Shown piece after piece: positions 31,382 through 39,361 of a stretch of DNA of 64,000 bases (positions within the stretch are counted from its first letter, which is position 1; each line of letters begins with the position of its first letter). The position numbers and the translations under genes are program-made. The notes beneath the pieces are model-generated. The model searched no databases. It was not told where the DNA came from and was given only the letters and a program-made list of their open reading frames with translations. The DNA is from JACVRX01 sp046726315 (GTDB lineage Bacteria > Actinomycetota > Actinomycetes > Jiangellales > Jiangellaceae): positions 1-64,000 of the forward strand of contig JBKPAG010000017.1 of NCBI GenBank assembly GCA_046726315.1. The letters run 5' to 3'.

Positions 31382-33757
31382 TCACGTGCTGATCGGCTTC
31401 GCCGCTCGGCCAGACTCGGCCAGCTCCGTCAGCGCGCGCGCATACCCGGCGTCGGTCCAGTAGTCGGAATGGCCCTGGATCTCCTCAGCCAGGGTCCGTG
31501 GGTCGACCAGCCGCCGGTCGACCGGCGGAGTCGCCACGGTTGGCGGATCGAGAGCCCAGGCGCCGATCGGATCGGTGTCGCGGTAGAGGTTGCGCCAGCG
31601 GCCGCCGACTCGGTTGCGGATGGCGCGCAACGCGTCCGGTCCGAAGTAGGCCGGGAAGAAGCGCAGGTAGAGCCGGCGAACTGGTGAACCGTGGGTGAGC
31701 AGGTCGACCCGCTCAGCGGTCTCAGGTGCGAGCTGCAGCACTGTCGCCACCACCATGACGGAGCCTTGCGAATGGCCGGACAGCACCACCCGTGACCCCG
31801 GTGCTGCGGTGAGCCTTTCCACCCGCCGGGCCAGGTCTGGAATGGCTCGTTCGCCGTAGGACGGGGGGGCCAGGGGGTGAGCCGCCCGCGGGAAGAAGCT
31901 GCCGACGTCCCACAAGATCCCGATGGTCCGGCGCAATGTGGGGTTGCGGTAGGAGTTCCAGGCCAGGACGACGATGCCCAGCGCGAACAATCCCATGATC
32001 CAAGTACCGAATGCGGTGACCGTCGACAACGGCGGTTCCTCGACGAAGCGCCAGTTCTGCTCGCCCGCGATGTAGACGCCGAGTGCCACGAGAAGTAGGA
32101 GACCGGCAACGAGGACGATGCGGCCGACCACTCGGCCGACGTTCTCGATGGCCGACGCGATGGCGACCGCCACCGCAACCCGCCTCACCTGGCGATCGCT
32201 TGGCGACAGGCGGGCCGCCTCGTCTGGGCGTGCGGCCAGGATCTCGTCTGCGAGTGATCCCAACCGCCTTCGGATGCCGAGGGCAACGACGGCAGTGATC
32301 ACCACCAGCGCAATGGTGATGATTGCCGCAGCGGCGCCGGCCCATGCGAACGACGGCGGGACAACAATCGGCACCTCTGCCGTAGCGGCGGCCAGCCGCT
32401 CCTGGAAGGACCTGGCCGGATCGCTCGCGACAAGCTGTTGGACGACCAGGGTCCGGGCAGCCGTCTGTTGGCTGAGCACGGGGTATCCGAGCAACTCGGC
32501 GACCCGGTAGGTGATGCCAGCCGAGAAGCCGCCGGCGACTAGGAAGGCGATAGTGGCAACGGCCGGACCGCCGAGCCCACGCATGGCGACTCGGGCTTCT
32601 GGTGTGGTGGGCACACCCCCCGCCTGCGCCCATGGACGTTGAACGGCGACCGAGACGGCGAGCAGCAGCAGAATCACGATGCCGGCGGTGAATGAGGTGA
32701 GGATCGCCCCGCGCAGGCCGGGTAGGCGTCCCGCTTGCTGCCATGGCCCGGTCCAGTCCCAGGCAGAGTACGCCGTAGCGATGGCGAGCAGGACGAGGGA
32801 CGTCCTTCGCGCCAGCGTCGCTCCCTTCGGCGAGATCATCCTGGGCATCCGCCGAGCCGGCTCGGACTCGCCGGCACTGCGCCCACTCACGGCTTCCGCA
32901 CTGATCAGCACCGCGGCGTAGACCAAGATCGCCAGCGATGCGGTGCAGACCACAGCGCCCACGACCTGCGCAGCCCCGGTGGCGACCAGTGTGGTCGCCG
33001 GCCACACCACGAGCGCCGCCAGCAACGCCGTCGCGGCCGCGACGTGGGTCGTCCGCAGCATCGGCATCCCGGGATTACCTCGCCAGAACTGAGAACGGCC
33101 GAGAGGCAGGTCCTCTGCCCTTTGCACCGTTGCGTCCGGCTCAGGATCGGTGGTCCGCAGCGTGCGTCGGCCCACAAGGCCGATCAGCAACACGATCAGC
33201 AGTGGGATCACCGCGGTGATTGCGACTCGACGGCCTGGGCTGCCGAGGAGCTCGTCGAGGATTCCGCCGATCACCGGCGCCGACGATGCGCAGCGCTGGA
33301 TCCGGCCGCATTGCCAGCCGGCCAGGTCGACCGCCACCAGCACAGCGGTCAAGAGCATCGTCAGGGTGAGGACCAGTCCCAGCAACCGGAGCAGCACCGC
33401 CGACGTGTGGCCGGCGAGCAGCTGCCGTCGGGATGGGCTCATCGGTATCGCGGGCAGCATCCAATGGGCGAGATTGACCAGCATCAGCGGGAGCAGCAGC
33501 AACCAAGCGGCGCGAGCTGCCGGCCCGGACGTCAAACCACCCCAGCTATAGGCCTCGAGCCGTCCGTTCTCGCCGAGATCGGCGGAGCGCCCGCCCGGAT
33601 ACCACCGCCGGTAGAACCCGGCCCGATCGTCGCCCGCAACCCGCCTCAGATTGGGAAAGCCGAGAATCGTCTGCGGCGTCGTGCCGCTGACGCCGTGCAC
33701 ACGCAGCTCGGTCTTCCCATCGAGGCCCCGGTCCAGGCTCTCGTCCTGCTCGGCCAT
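31382..33757 (-). CDS. Large membrane protein with C-terminal alpha/beta-hydrolase (lipase-like) domain
   Basis: 791 residues from ATG 33757 (MAEQDESLDRGLDGKTELRVHGVSG). Roughly ten or more membrane spans lie between residues 80 and 620 (AAWLLLLPLMLVNLAHWML, LVLTLTMLLTAVLVAVDLA, ILTSFTAGIVILLLLAVSVAV, IITIALVVITAVVALGI, LVAGLLLLVALGVYIAG). A hydrolase core follows with the nucleophile elbow RVVLSGHSQGSVMVVATVLQ (G-x-S-x-G), then VDLLTHGSPVRRLYLRFFPAYF and a late His in EIQGHSDYWTDAGYA. An N-terminal RVHGVSG piece resembles the oxyanion strand of the same fold, so the membrane part may be inserted into the hydrolase. Substrate unknown. Confidence 0.75.
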   Translation of the reverse strand: MAEQDESLDRGLDGKTELRVHGVSGTTPQTILGFPNLRRVAGDDRAGFYRRWYPGGRSADLGENGRLEAYSWGGLTSGPAARAAWLLLLPLMLVNLAHWMLPAIPMSPSRRQLLAGHTSAVLLRLLGLVLTLTMLLTAVLVAVDLAGWQCGRIQRCASSAPVIGGILDELLGSPGRRVAITAVIPLLIVLLIGLVGRRTLRTTDPEPDATVQRAEDLPLGRSQFWRGNPGMPMLRTTHVAAATALLAALVVWPATTLVATGAAQVVGAVVCTASLAILVYAAVLISAEAVSGRSAGESEPARRMPRMISPKGATLARRTSLVLLAIATAYSAWDWTGPWQQAGRLPGLRGAILTSFTAGIVILLLLAVSVAVQRPWAQAGGVPTTPEARVAMRGLGGPAVATIAFLVAGGFSAGITYRVAELLGYPVLSQQTAARTLVVQQLVASDPARSFQERLAAATAEVPIVVPPSFAWAGAAAAIITIALVVITAVVALGIRRRLGSLADEILAARPDEAARLSPSDRQVRRVAVAVAIASAIENVGRVVGRIVLVAGLLLLVALGVYIAGEQNWRFVEEPPLSTVTAFGTWIMGLFALGIVVLAWNSYRNPTLRRTIGILWDVGSFFPRAAHPLAPPSYGERAIPDLARRVERLTAAPGSRVVLSGHSQGSVMVVATVLQLAPETAERVDLLTHGSPVRRLYLRFFPAYFGPDALRAIRNRVGGRWRNLYRDTDPIGAWALDPPTVATPPVDRRLVDPRTLAEEIQGHSDYWTDAGYARALTELAESGRAAKPIST

Positions 33758-33837
33758 TTCGCCTCCCGGCACACGATCTCACCGAGCGGAGGCGGCGGCA
33801 GCGATATGCGAATGTGTCGGGGCAGCTGACCGGACGA

Positions 33838-34206
33838 TCAACTGGATCGGCGTCGACTCAGTGCATGCGCCACGTTCACGGCGGCAATTCCGCCCCATGA
33901 AACGATCAGTCCAGCGATGCCGGCGTTTTCCGACGAGATCGCGGTGATGGGTATTCCGGCGCCAAGAGATACCAGACTCACGATCAAACTGCTGTTGTCC
34001 CTGGTCTCTCCGGCTGGTTCACGGGCGGGCGCCTTCGGCTTCGAGCCGAAACGCTCTGCAACCTGCTCATCGACCCGCTCGGCTATCCGCTGGTCCAAGC
34101 GCGCCACGAAACTGTCGACGACAGCATCCTCGTAGTCCGCTCCGAGCTCGCGCCGGGCGCCGATCGCCGCCGAGAGGTCGTCGCGAGCCGGCAGGTCATC
34201 CGTCAC
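33838..34206 (-). CDS. Small actinobacterial membrane protein of unknown function
   Basis: 122 residues from GTG 34206 (MTDDLPARDDLSAAIGARRE); a longer frame to 34344 reads into a hydrolase remnant. An amphipathic segment (GADYEDAVVDSFVARLDQRI, AERVDEQVAERFG) is followed by a Lys/Pro/Ala linker and two hydrophobic stretches (SLIVSLVSLGAGIPITAIS and AGIAGLIVSWGGIAAVNVAHAL). The acidic helical part followed by two spans is a recurring actinobacterial pattern, but I do not recognise a named function. Confidence 0.65.
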   Translation of the reverse strand: MTDDLPARDDLSAAIGARRELGADYEDAVVDSFVARLDQRIAERVDEQVAERFGSKPKAPAREPAGETRDNSSLIVSLVSLGAGIPITAISSENAGIAGLIVSWGGIAAVNVAHALSRRRSS

Positions 34207-34292
34207 GTGGCCAGGATAATGAGGGGCGACGCTCTCGTGGTCCCTGATTGTGAGAGGCGGGGTCAAACCTCGGCCGGCAGAGTCCTCGACGG

Positions 34293-34425
34293 CTAGGGCC
34301 AATTCGCCGAGCCGTCCGATTCCCGTCCCGCATGTCTGAGCCATTCTCCTGCCGCCAGAAAATCGGCGACGATGTTCGCGATCTGCTCGGAATCGTCGAG
34401 TAGAAACAGCAGTGGTCGTCGTCGC
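34293..34425 (-). pseudogene. C-terminal remnant of an alpha/beta hydrolase
   Basis: On the minus strand the frame reads PLLFLLDDSEQIANIVADFL, then AAGEWLRHAGRESDGSANWP and TAG at 34293-34295. This matches the end of the intact hydrolase at 35558 (HLFLLERPTEIAALVADFLK), about 12 of 18 aligned residues. Nothing recognisable of the rest of that gene is found upstream (34426-34555), so only the tail is left. It overlaps the alternative longer start of the small membrane protein gene. Confidence 0.6.
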
Positions 34426-34555
34426 CGGCTAGCAGTCATCGCCGGCCCGGCCGGCGACTACGCAGCCGAGGTCGGGGCCGCGCTCGATGCCATGGATCCG
34501 ATGCGCTTGTCTCCAGCATGCTCGTCTCGCGCCGGACTGCCGCCTCGGCTTCTGA

Positions 34556-35248
34556 TCATTCGGTCTGTGCTTTCTCCGCCGCCAATCTCCCTGCGGCTTC
34601 GATCATCGGCTTGACGCTCTCGACCGCGCCCCGCCGTCGCACGGAATCAGCGCGCCGGAAATGTAGCTGGCGTAGGGGGAGGCCAGGAACATCGCCAGGT
34701 ATGCAATGTCGTCGAGGGTACCGAGGCGTCGCAGCGGCACGGCCGCGGTATTCTTTTCCTCCTCGCCGGGCGATGCCAGCCTGTGCATGCCCTCGGTGCC
34801 GGCGATCGGGGCCGGGCGAAATCGAATTCACACGTATACCGTCGTCTCCCCATTCCAGCGCCAGGACCCTGGTCAGCTGGTCGACGCCGGCCTTCGCTGC
34901 GCAAGCACTGGCCTGGTATCGCATCGGGATAAAGGACTGCGGCGCGGAGATGTTGATGACCGCCGCGCCCGCCGACTAAGAACGTCGATGGTGCCAAACT
35001 GGCCTGCCGCGCTGTCGAACGCACGCACGACCGCGTCGAAGTCGCGGACGTCCGCGGCGACGCCGACAATGTTGCCGCCAATTGCCCCCAGCGCGGCCAC
35101 GGCGGCGTTCGACGTTCTCCTGCTTACGACTGGCGACGGAAACGTTCGCGCCGTGCTTCGAGAAGTTCTCGGCGACCCCGAAGCCGATGTCGGTCGTGCC
35201 ACCGAGGACGAACGCGTGCTTTCCGGTGAAGTCCAACGTCAGCGCCAT
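34556..35248 (-). pseudogene. Short-chain dehydrogenase (SDR) gene, deleted internally and frameshifted
   Basis: ATG 35248 opens LDFTGKHAFVLGGTTDIGFGVA (cofactor loop of an SDR) to about VSVASRKQENVE. The reading then shifts to another frame: NAAVAALGAIGGNIVGVAADVRDFDAVVRAFDSAAGQFGTIDVL. At about 34975 the sequence jumps from IDVL straight to AAVINISAPQSFIPM, omitting the roughly 45-50 residues with NNA...G that normally follow. It continues as RYQASACAAKAGVDQLTRVLALEWGDDGIRVNSISPGP (YxxxK replaced by YQASACAAK), then MHRLASPGEEEKNTAAVPLR through LASPYASYISGALIPCDGG, and finally PMIEAAGRLAAEKAQTE to the stop at 34556. At least three frame changes and one deletion make it non-functional. Resembles 2,4-dienoyl-CoA reductase-like SDRs. 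Confidence 0.85.
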
Positions 35249-35418
35249 GGTGACTGCTCCATTCTTCGAGACATGGTCACGGGTTCATCAGGTAGGCCGG
35301 ACAGCGCCTTGACCTGCTCCCACAACCGCTCGAACCGCCCGGTGTCGATGACCGGTTTGCGCACGTTGGCCAGTGCCCACTGCTGTTGCGCCTCGGTGGA
35401 GGACGCCTTCCCATCTCA
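35239..35418 (-). pseudogene. C-terminal remnant of an unidentified gene upstream of the SDR pseudogene
   Basis: In one minus-strand frame, between an in-frame stop near 35420 and TGA at 35239-35241, the sequence reads ASSTEAQQQWALANVRKPVI, DTGRFERLWEQVKALSGLPD, EPVTMSRRMEQSPWR. It looks protein-like rather than a shadow frame and overlaps the SDR start, as operon partners often do. I do not recognise the family. The stretch from 35421 to 35557 shows nothing else. Confidence 0.4.
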
Positions 35419-35557
35419 CTGAACACCGAGAGATCCTGCGGGTGAGGCTGACTCGATCTTGCTGCCCGGGGATTACCGTCGCCAAGGCGAGATCCTACGG
35501 GGCTGGGATGCGAACCGTGACCCCGCGCGCCTGACCGGTACTGCTGTACAACGGTCG

Positions 35558-36403
35558 TCATGACCCCGCGATCATCGGCTCGTCGCTCTGCTCGCGTTTG
35601 AGAAAATCGGCGACAAGGGCCGCGATCTCGGTGGGCCGCTCCAAAAGGAAGAGGTGGCCTCCACCGCGGATGATCTCGAGCCGGGCGTGCGGGATGACCC
35701 TGGTGAGGATCTTGCCGTTGACCACAGGAACGATGGGGTCGTCGTCACCGACGAGTACCAGGGTGTGTTGCCGCAGACGCCACAGCCATGGCAGTCCGGT
35801 CCAGAAGCTGATCGCGTAGAGCTGCCCGAGGTAACCGCCCAGGGATGGAGCCTCGGAGAACCGCGCGATCGAGCCGTGTAGCAGCGCGTCGGGGTCGCGG
35901 CGGGCCTCCCCGCCGTACAGCGTTCCGGCGATTCGGCGGTAGTAGTCCGGCGACTGGTAGCGGCGCGGGGTGGCGAGGGCGAGCAGGGCACGCGGCGACC
36001 CGGGCACGCCGCCGAGGAGCGGTACGCCGGCCGCGGTGGCGGCCAGAACGAGCCGGCGCACGCGCTTGGGGGCCTGGTGGGCGAGCTGCTGGGCGAGGAT
36101 ACCGCCGAATGACACCCCGAGCACGTCCACCCGGTCGTAGCCGAGCGCCTCCAGCGCCCGCTCAACTGTGCGGGCGAGCCCGGGCATGCGGCGCGGCCGC
36201 CGGTACCGCGTGGACTCGCCGGTACCAGGCGCGTCCAGCGCTAGGGTCTGCACACCGTACGGGTTGAGGGCGCGCTCGAATGGAGCGGACAGCTCCAGGC
36301 TCGCACCGATGCCGGTGAGCACCAACAGCGGTGACCCGGCCCCCCGGACGGAGGTACGGAGCTGCACCCCGTCGACGTCGATTCTGCGGATGTCCGAGTC
36401 CAT
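35558..36403 (-). CDS. Alpha/beta hydrolase, probable intracellular PHA depolymerase (PhaZ-like)
   Basis: 281 residues from ATG 36403, eight bases after the acyl-CoA dehydrogenase stop; a start at 36430 would overlap it. The fold is complete: SPLLVLTGIGASLELSAPFE (oxyanion loop), LALDAPGTGES, the nucleophile elbow VDVLGVSFGGILAQQLAHQA (G-x-S-x-G), the Asp region HTLVLVGDDDPIVPVVNGKI and the final His in IRGGGHLFLLERPTEIAAL. Hydrolases of the TIGR02240 PHA depolymerase type share the GIGAxLE and SxGGxLAQQLA features. Being last in the PHA operon supports a polymer-degrading role, but a general esterase cannot be excluded. Confidence 0.75.
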   Translation of the reverse strand: MDSDIRRIDVDGVQLRTSVRGAGSPLLVLTGIGASLELSAPFERALNPYGVQTLALDAPGTGESTRYRRPRRMPGLARTVERALEALGYDRVDVLGVSFGGILAQQLAHQAPKRVRRLVLAATAAGVPLLGGVPGSPRALLALATPRRYQSPDYYRRIAGTLYGGEARRDPDALLHGSIARFSEAPSLGGYLGQLYAISFWTGLPWLWRLRQHTLVLVGDDDPIVPVVNGKILTRVIPHARLEIIRGGGHLFLLERPTEIAALVADFLKREQSDEPMIAGS

Positions 36404-36410
36404 GCCTGCG

Positions 36411-37598
36411 TCAGGCGAAGGCGCCGACACCGGTGATGTCGCGTCCGACGATCAGTGTCTGGATCTCCGCTGTCCCCTCATAGCTGTACAGCGCCTCCAT
36501 GTCCGCCATGTGGCGCACGACGTGGTAGTCGAGCAGGATGCCGTTCCCGCCCAGGATCTCGCGGGCCATCCGGCACACGTCGCGGGCCTTGACGGTGTTG
36601 TTGAGTTTGGCCAAGGCCGCGATGGTGTCGGTGAACCTGCCCTCCTCGATCAGTCGACCCAGTCGCAGGCAGTACAGCTGCATCGCGGTGACCTCGCAGA
36701 GCATTGCGACCAGCTTGTCCTGGATCATCTGGAAGCTGACGAGCGGCTTGCCGAACTGCTGCCGCTCCTTCGCATACGCCACCGCGATCTCGTACGCCGC
36801 GACCGCGTGTCCAAGGGAGGCCCAGGCCACCGTGTTGCGGGTGCCGGTGAGCACCCGGCCGGCGTCCTTGAACGACCGGGCCTCCGGGAGGCGATTGGCC
36901 TCGGGCACCGGGCAGCCGGTCAGTCTGATGTCCGCGTTCCACACCGAGCGCAAGGCCACCTTGCCCTCGATCACGGAGGCGTGGAATCCCGGCGTCCCCT
37001 TCTCGACCAGGAATCCCTTGACCTGCCCATCAGCTACATCGCGGGCCCAGACGACCACCACGTCGGCGAAGGAACCGTTGCCGATCCAGCGCTTGCGGCC
37101 GTCGAGCATCCACTCGTCGCCGTCCCGCCGGGCCGACGTCTCCAAAGCGATCGAATCCGATCCGTGCGCCGGCTCGGTGAGCGCAAACGCGCCGATCTTC
37201 TCCAAGCGGGCCATCGGCGGCAACCAGGTGTCCTTCTGCTCCGCCGAGCCGAGCATGGCGATCGACTTCATGGCGAGACCGCAATGCACGCCATGGAAGG
37301 TACCCACGCTCCCATCGCCGCGGCTGAGTTCCATGTTGACCAACCCCGCCGCGATCGGGCTCATGGGCGGGCAACCATAGCCCTCGATCCCGTCGCCCAC
37401 CAGGTCCAGCTTGGCCAGCTTTTCCACGAGCGGGAACGGGAACTCCGCGCGCTCCCAATAATCGTTGATGACGGGAAGGACGTCATTGTCGACGAACTGC
37501 CGCGCCCGCATCAGGTAGTCCAGCTCGGACTCGGTGAGCTGCTCGGCAATCAGGAAGTAGTCGGTGCCTCGTGCCCGACCGATGTTGTCGGTGGCCAT
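36411..37598 (-). CDS. Acyl-CoA dehydrogenase (glutaryl-CoA dehydrogenase-like)
   Basis: 395 residues from ATG 37598, preceded by GGGAG; GTG 37604 is also in frame. Motifs: FALTEPAHGSDSIALETSA (FAD/substrate loop), KRWIGNGSFADVVVVWARD, GTRNTVAWASLGHAVAAYEI, QQFGKPLVSFQMIQDKLVAM, REILGGNGILLDYHVVRHMA and YSYEGTAEIQTLIVGRDITG with the catalytic Glu in YEGT. The closest family by eye is glutaryl-CoA dehydrogenase, which also decarboxylates, but substrate specificity is not provable. In this operon it could supply enoyl-CoA for the MaoC hydratase encoded divergently. Confidence 0.88.
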   Translation of the reverse strand: MATDNIGRARGTDYFLIAEQLTESELDYLMRARQFVDNDVLPVINDYWERAEFPFPLVEKLAKLDLVGDGIEGYGCPPMSPIAAGLVNMELSRGDGSVGTFHGVHCGLAMKSIAMLGSAEQKDTWLPPMARLEKIGAFALTEPAHGSDSIALETSARRDGDEWMLDGRKRWIGNGSFADVVVVWARDVADGQVKGFLVEKGTPGFHASVIEGKVALRSVWNADIRLTGCPVPEANRLPEARSFKDAGRVLTGTRNTVAWASLGHAVAAYEIAVAYAKERQQFGKPLVSFQMIQDKLVAMLCEVTAMQLYCLRLGRLIEEGRFTDTIAALAKLNNTVKARDVCRMAREILGGNGILLDYHVVRHMADMEALYSYEGTAEIQTLIVGRDITGVGAFA

Positions 37599-37607
37599 CG
37601 CCACTCC

Positions 37608-39359
37608 CTATTTCTCGAGGACATAGGTGCCGGGAGCGTCAGCCAGCGGTTCCAACCCGGCGCCGCCGAGCTCGGTAGGTGCGGGCCTCTCCGGGCCGCA
37701 GCGGTCCCGCAACCATTCGACGTAGTCGGTCCACCAGGTGCCGTCGGCACGCGGCGCCGTCTTGACGAACTCGGCCGGGTCCTTCGGGTTCTGCTCGGAC
37801 ACCTGGTACTTCGCCTTGGGATTGCCCGGCGGATTGACGATCGCGGCGATGTGGCCGCTCGTCGACAGCACGAACCGGGTGTCGCCACCCAGCAGGTGAA
37901 CAGTGCGATAGCAGGACTCCCAGTCGCACAAGTGATCGGCGATGCCAGCGAGCACGTAAGCATCGGTCTTGACCGAGCTGAGATCAACCGGACTGCCGAG
38001 CAGTTGCGCCTGCCCGGGCTTGGTCAGCGAGTTCTCCACTGCTAGCTCCAGGAAGTCCCGGTGCAGACGCGCGGGCATCCTGGTCACGTCCGCATTCCAG
38101 AACAGGATGTCGAACGCCGGAGGCGACTTGCCGAGCAGGTAGTTGTTCACCCAGTAGTTCCAGACCAAGTCACCCGGACGCAGCCAGGCGAATACCTCGG
38201 CCAGGGTGCGGCCGTCCAGGTAGCCCTTCCGGGCCGAAACGGCGGCCGCCGCCTCCGCAGTACGCCGATCCACGATCGCACCCGCCAGCCCGGCACGCGA
38301 CTGGTCGAGCACCGTGACGACGAGTGTCAACCCGGCCAGCCGGGTGGAGTCTCCGATGGCGGCCAGGTGGGCGGCGGTCATGGACGACACGACGCCCCCG
38401 GAGCACGCACCATAGAGCACAACGCCTTCCGCGCCGGTCACCTGCTGGACGCCGTCCAGTGCGTCCAAGATCGCCCGGGCGTAGCTGTCGAACCCCCAGT
38501 CGCGGTGTCGAGCGTCCGGGTTGCGCCAGGAGACCACGAAGACCTGGATGCCCTGCTGCACGAGGTACTCGGCCATGCTGCGCCCGGCGGCCAGGTCCAT
38601 GACGTAGAACTTGTTGATCATCGGTGGGATCACAAGCAATGGCCTGCTCAGCACGGTCGGGGTCTGCGGTCGGTACTGGATGAGCTCAAACATCTCGGTG
38701 CGCAGCACCACGGCGCCCGGCGTGGCCGCGATGTTCTCACCCAGGCGGTACGGGGTGCGGTCGACCATGCTGGGTATCCGCGGTGGCGCCGACATGTCGC
38801 TGATGAAGTTCGCAGCACCGCGCAGGAAGTTCAGGCCCGCTGTGTCCACCCCGGCCTTGAGTGCCTGCGGATTGGTCAGTGGGGAGTTGGACGGCGACAG
38901 GGCATCGATGAGGTTCTCCGTGATGAATTCGATCCGCTGGGCCGACGCCCAGTCGAGATCCGCATCGTCGATGATCGCCTCGGCCGCCGTGCTCGCCGCG
39001 ACATATCCCTGGGCAAGGCGGCGCAACAGCGGGTTTTCGGTCCAGGCGGGATCGGCGAACCGTCGATCCCGGGGCGACGGCTGGACCTGTGACGTCCCCA
39101 CCGCGATGCGGCCCAATTCCGCCGCCAGCCCCCAGCCACGGCGCGGCAGTACGCGTGGCTTGCGTACCAACCCAAGGCCGAGCTTGACACCGGCCATGCC
39201 CGGGACGAACCGCCGGTAGCTGCCGAGCGCCGCGTCCGCCAAGAGCACGTCGAGCGGCTCGGCGCGGGCGCCGGACCGGTCGTTGACGTTGCTACTGTCG
39301 CTGAGTTGCCGCCGAAGAGCGTTGCGCCTCACGGGTTCCGCCGGTCCGGTCGCGGCCAT
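37608..39359 (-). CDS. phaC: Poly(3-hydroxyalkanoate) synthase PhaC
   Basis: 583 residues from ATG 39359; TTG 39365, which overlaps the ligase stop, is an alternative. The PhaC N-terminal domain has RDRRFADPAWTENPLLRRLA and PSNSPLTNPQALKAGVDTAG. The catalytic domain carries the lipase-like box with Cys as nucleophile (VVLYGACSGGVVSSMTAAHL), the Asp in VLAGIADHLCDWESCYRT and the His in STSGHIAAIVNPPGNPKAKY. The RTEMFELIQYRP and PPMINKFYVMDLAAGRSMAE strands are typical. It polymerises (R)-3-hydroxyacyl-CoA into storage granules. No PhaE, PhaR or phasin gene is adjacent, so it is probably a stand-alone class I or II enzyme. Confidence 0.93.
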   Translation of the reverse strand: MAATGPAEPVRRNALRRQLSDSSNVNDRSGARAEPLDVLLADAALGSYRRFVPGMAGVKLGLGLVRKPRVLPRRGWGLAAELGRIAVGTSQVQPSPRDRRFADPAWTENPLLRRLAQGYVAASTAAEAIIDDADLDWASAQRIEFITENLIDALSPSNSPLTNPQALKAGVDTAGLNFLRGAANFISDMSAPPRIPSMVDRTPYRLGENIAATPGAVVLRTEMFELIQYRPQTPTVLSRPLLVIPPMINKFYVMDLAAGRSMAEYLVQQGIQVFVVSWRNPDARHRDWGFDSYARAILDALDGVQQVTGAEGVVLYGACSGGVVSSMTAAHLAAIGDSTRLAGLTLVVTVLDQSRAGLAGAIVDRRTAEAAAAVSARKGYLDGRTLAEVFAWLRPGDLVWNYWVNNYLLGKSPPAFDILFWNADVTRMPARLHRDFLELAVENSLTKPGQAQLLGSPVDLSSVKTDAYVLAGIADHLCDWESCYRTVHLLGGDTRFVLSTSGHIAAIVNPPGNPKAKYQVSEQNPKDPAEFVKTAPRADGTWWTDYVEWLRDRCGPERPAPTELGGAGLEPLADAPGTYVLEK

Positions 39360-39361
39360 CG

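Noticed and set aside
32735..33829. Plus-strand open frame of 364 codons
   Set aside because: Antisense to the membrane hydrolase; composition (runs of Gln, Arg, His) is that of a shadow frame.
34372..34614. Plus-strand 80-codon frame
   Set aside because: No family features; its 5' part is antisense to the hydrolase remnant and its 3' end overlaps the tail of the SDR pseudogene.
36168..38045. Plus-strand open frame of 625 codons
   Set aside because: It is wholly antisense to the acyl-CoA dehydrogenase and phaC, whose motifs are unmistakable. High GC makes long shadow frames common.
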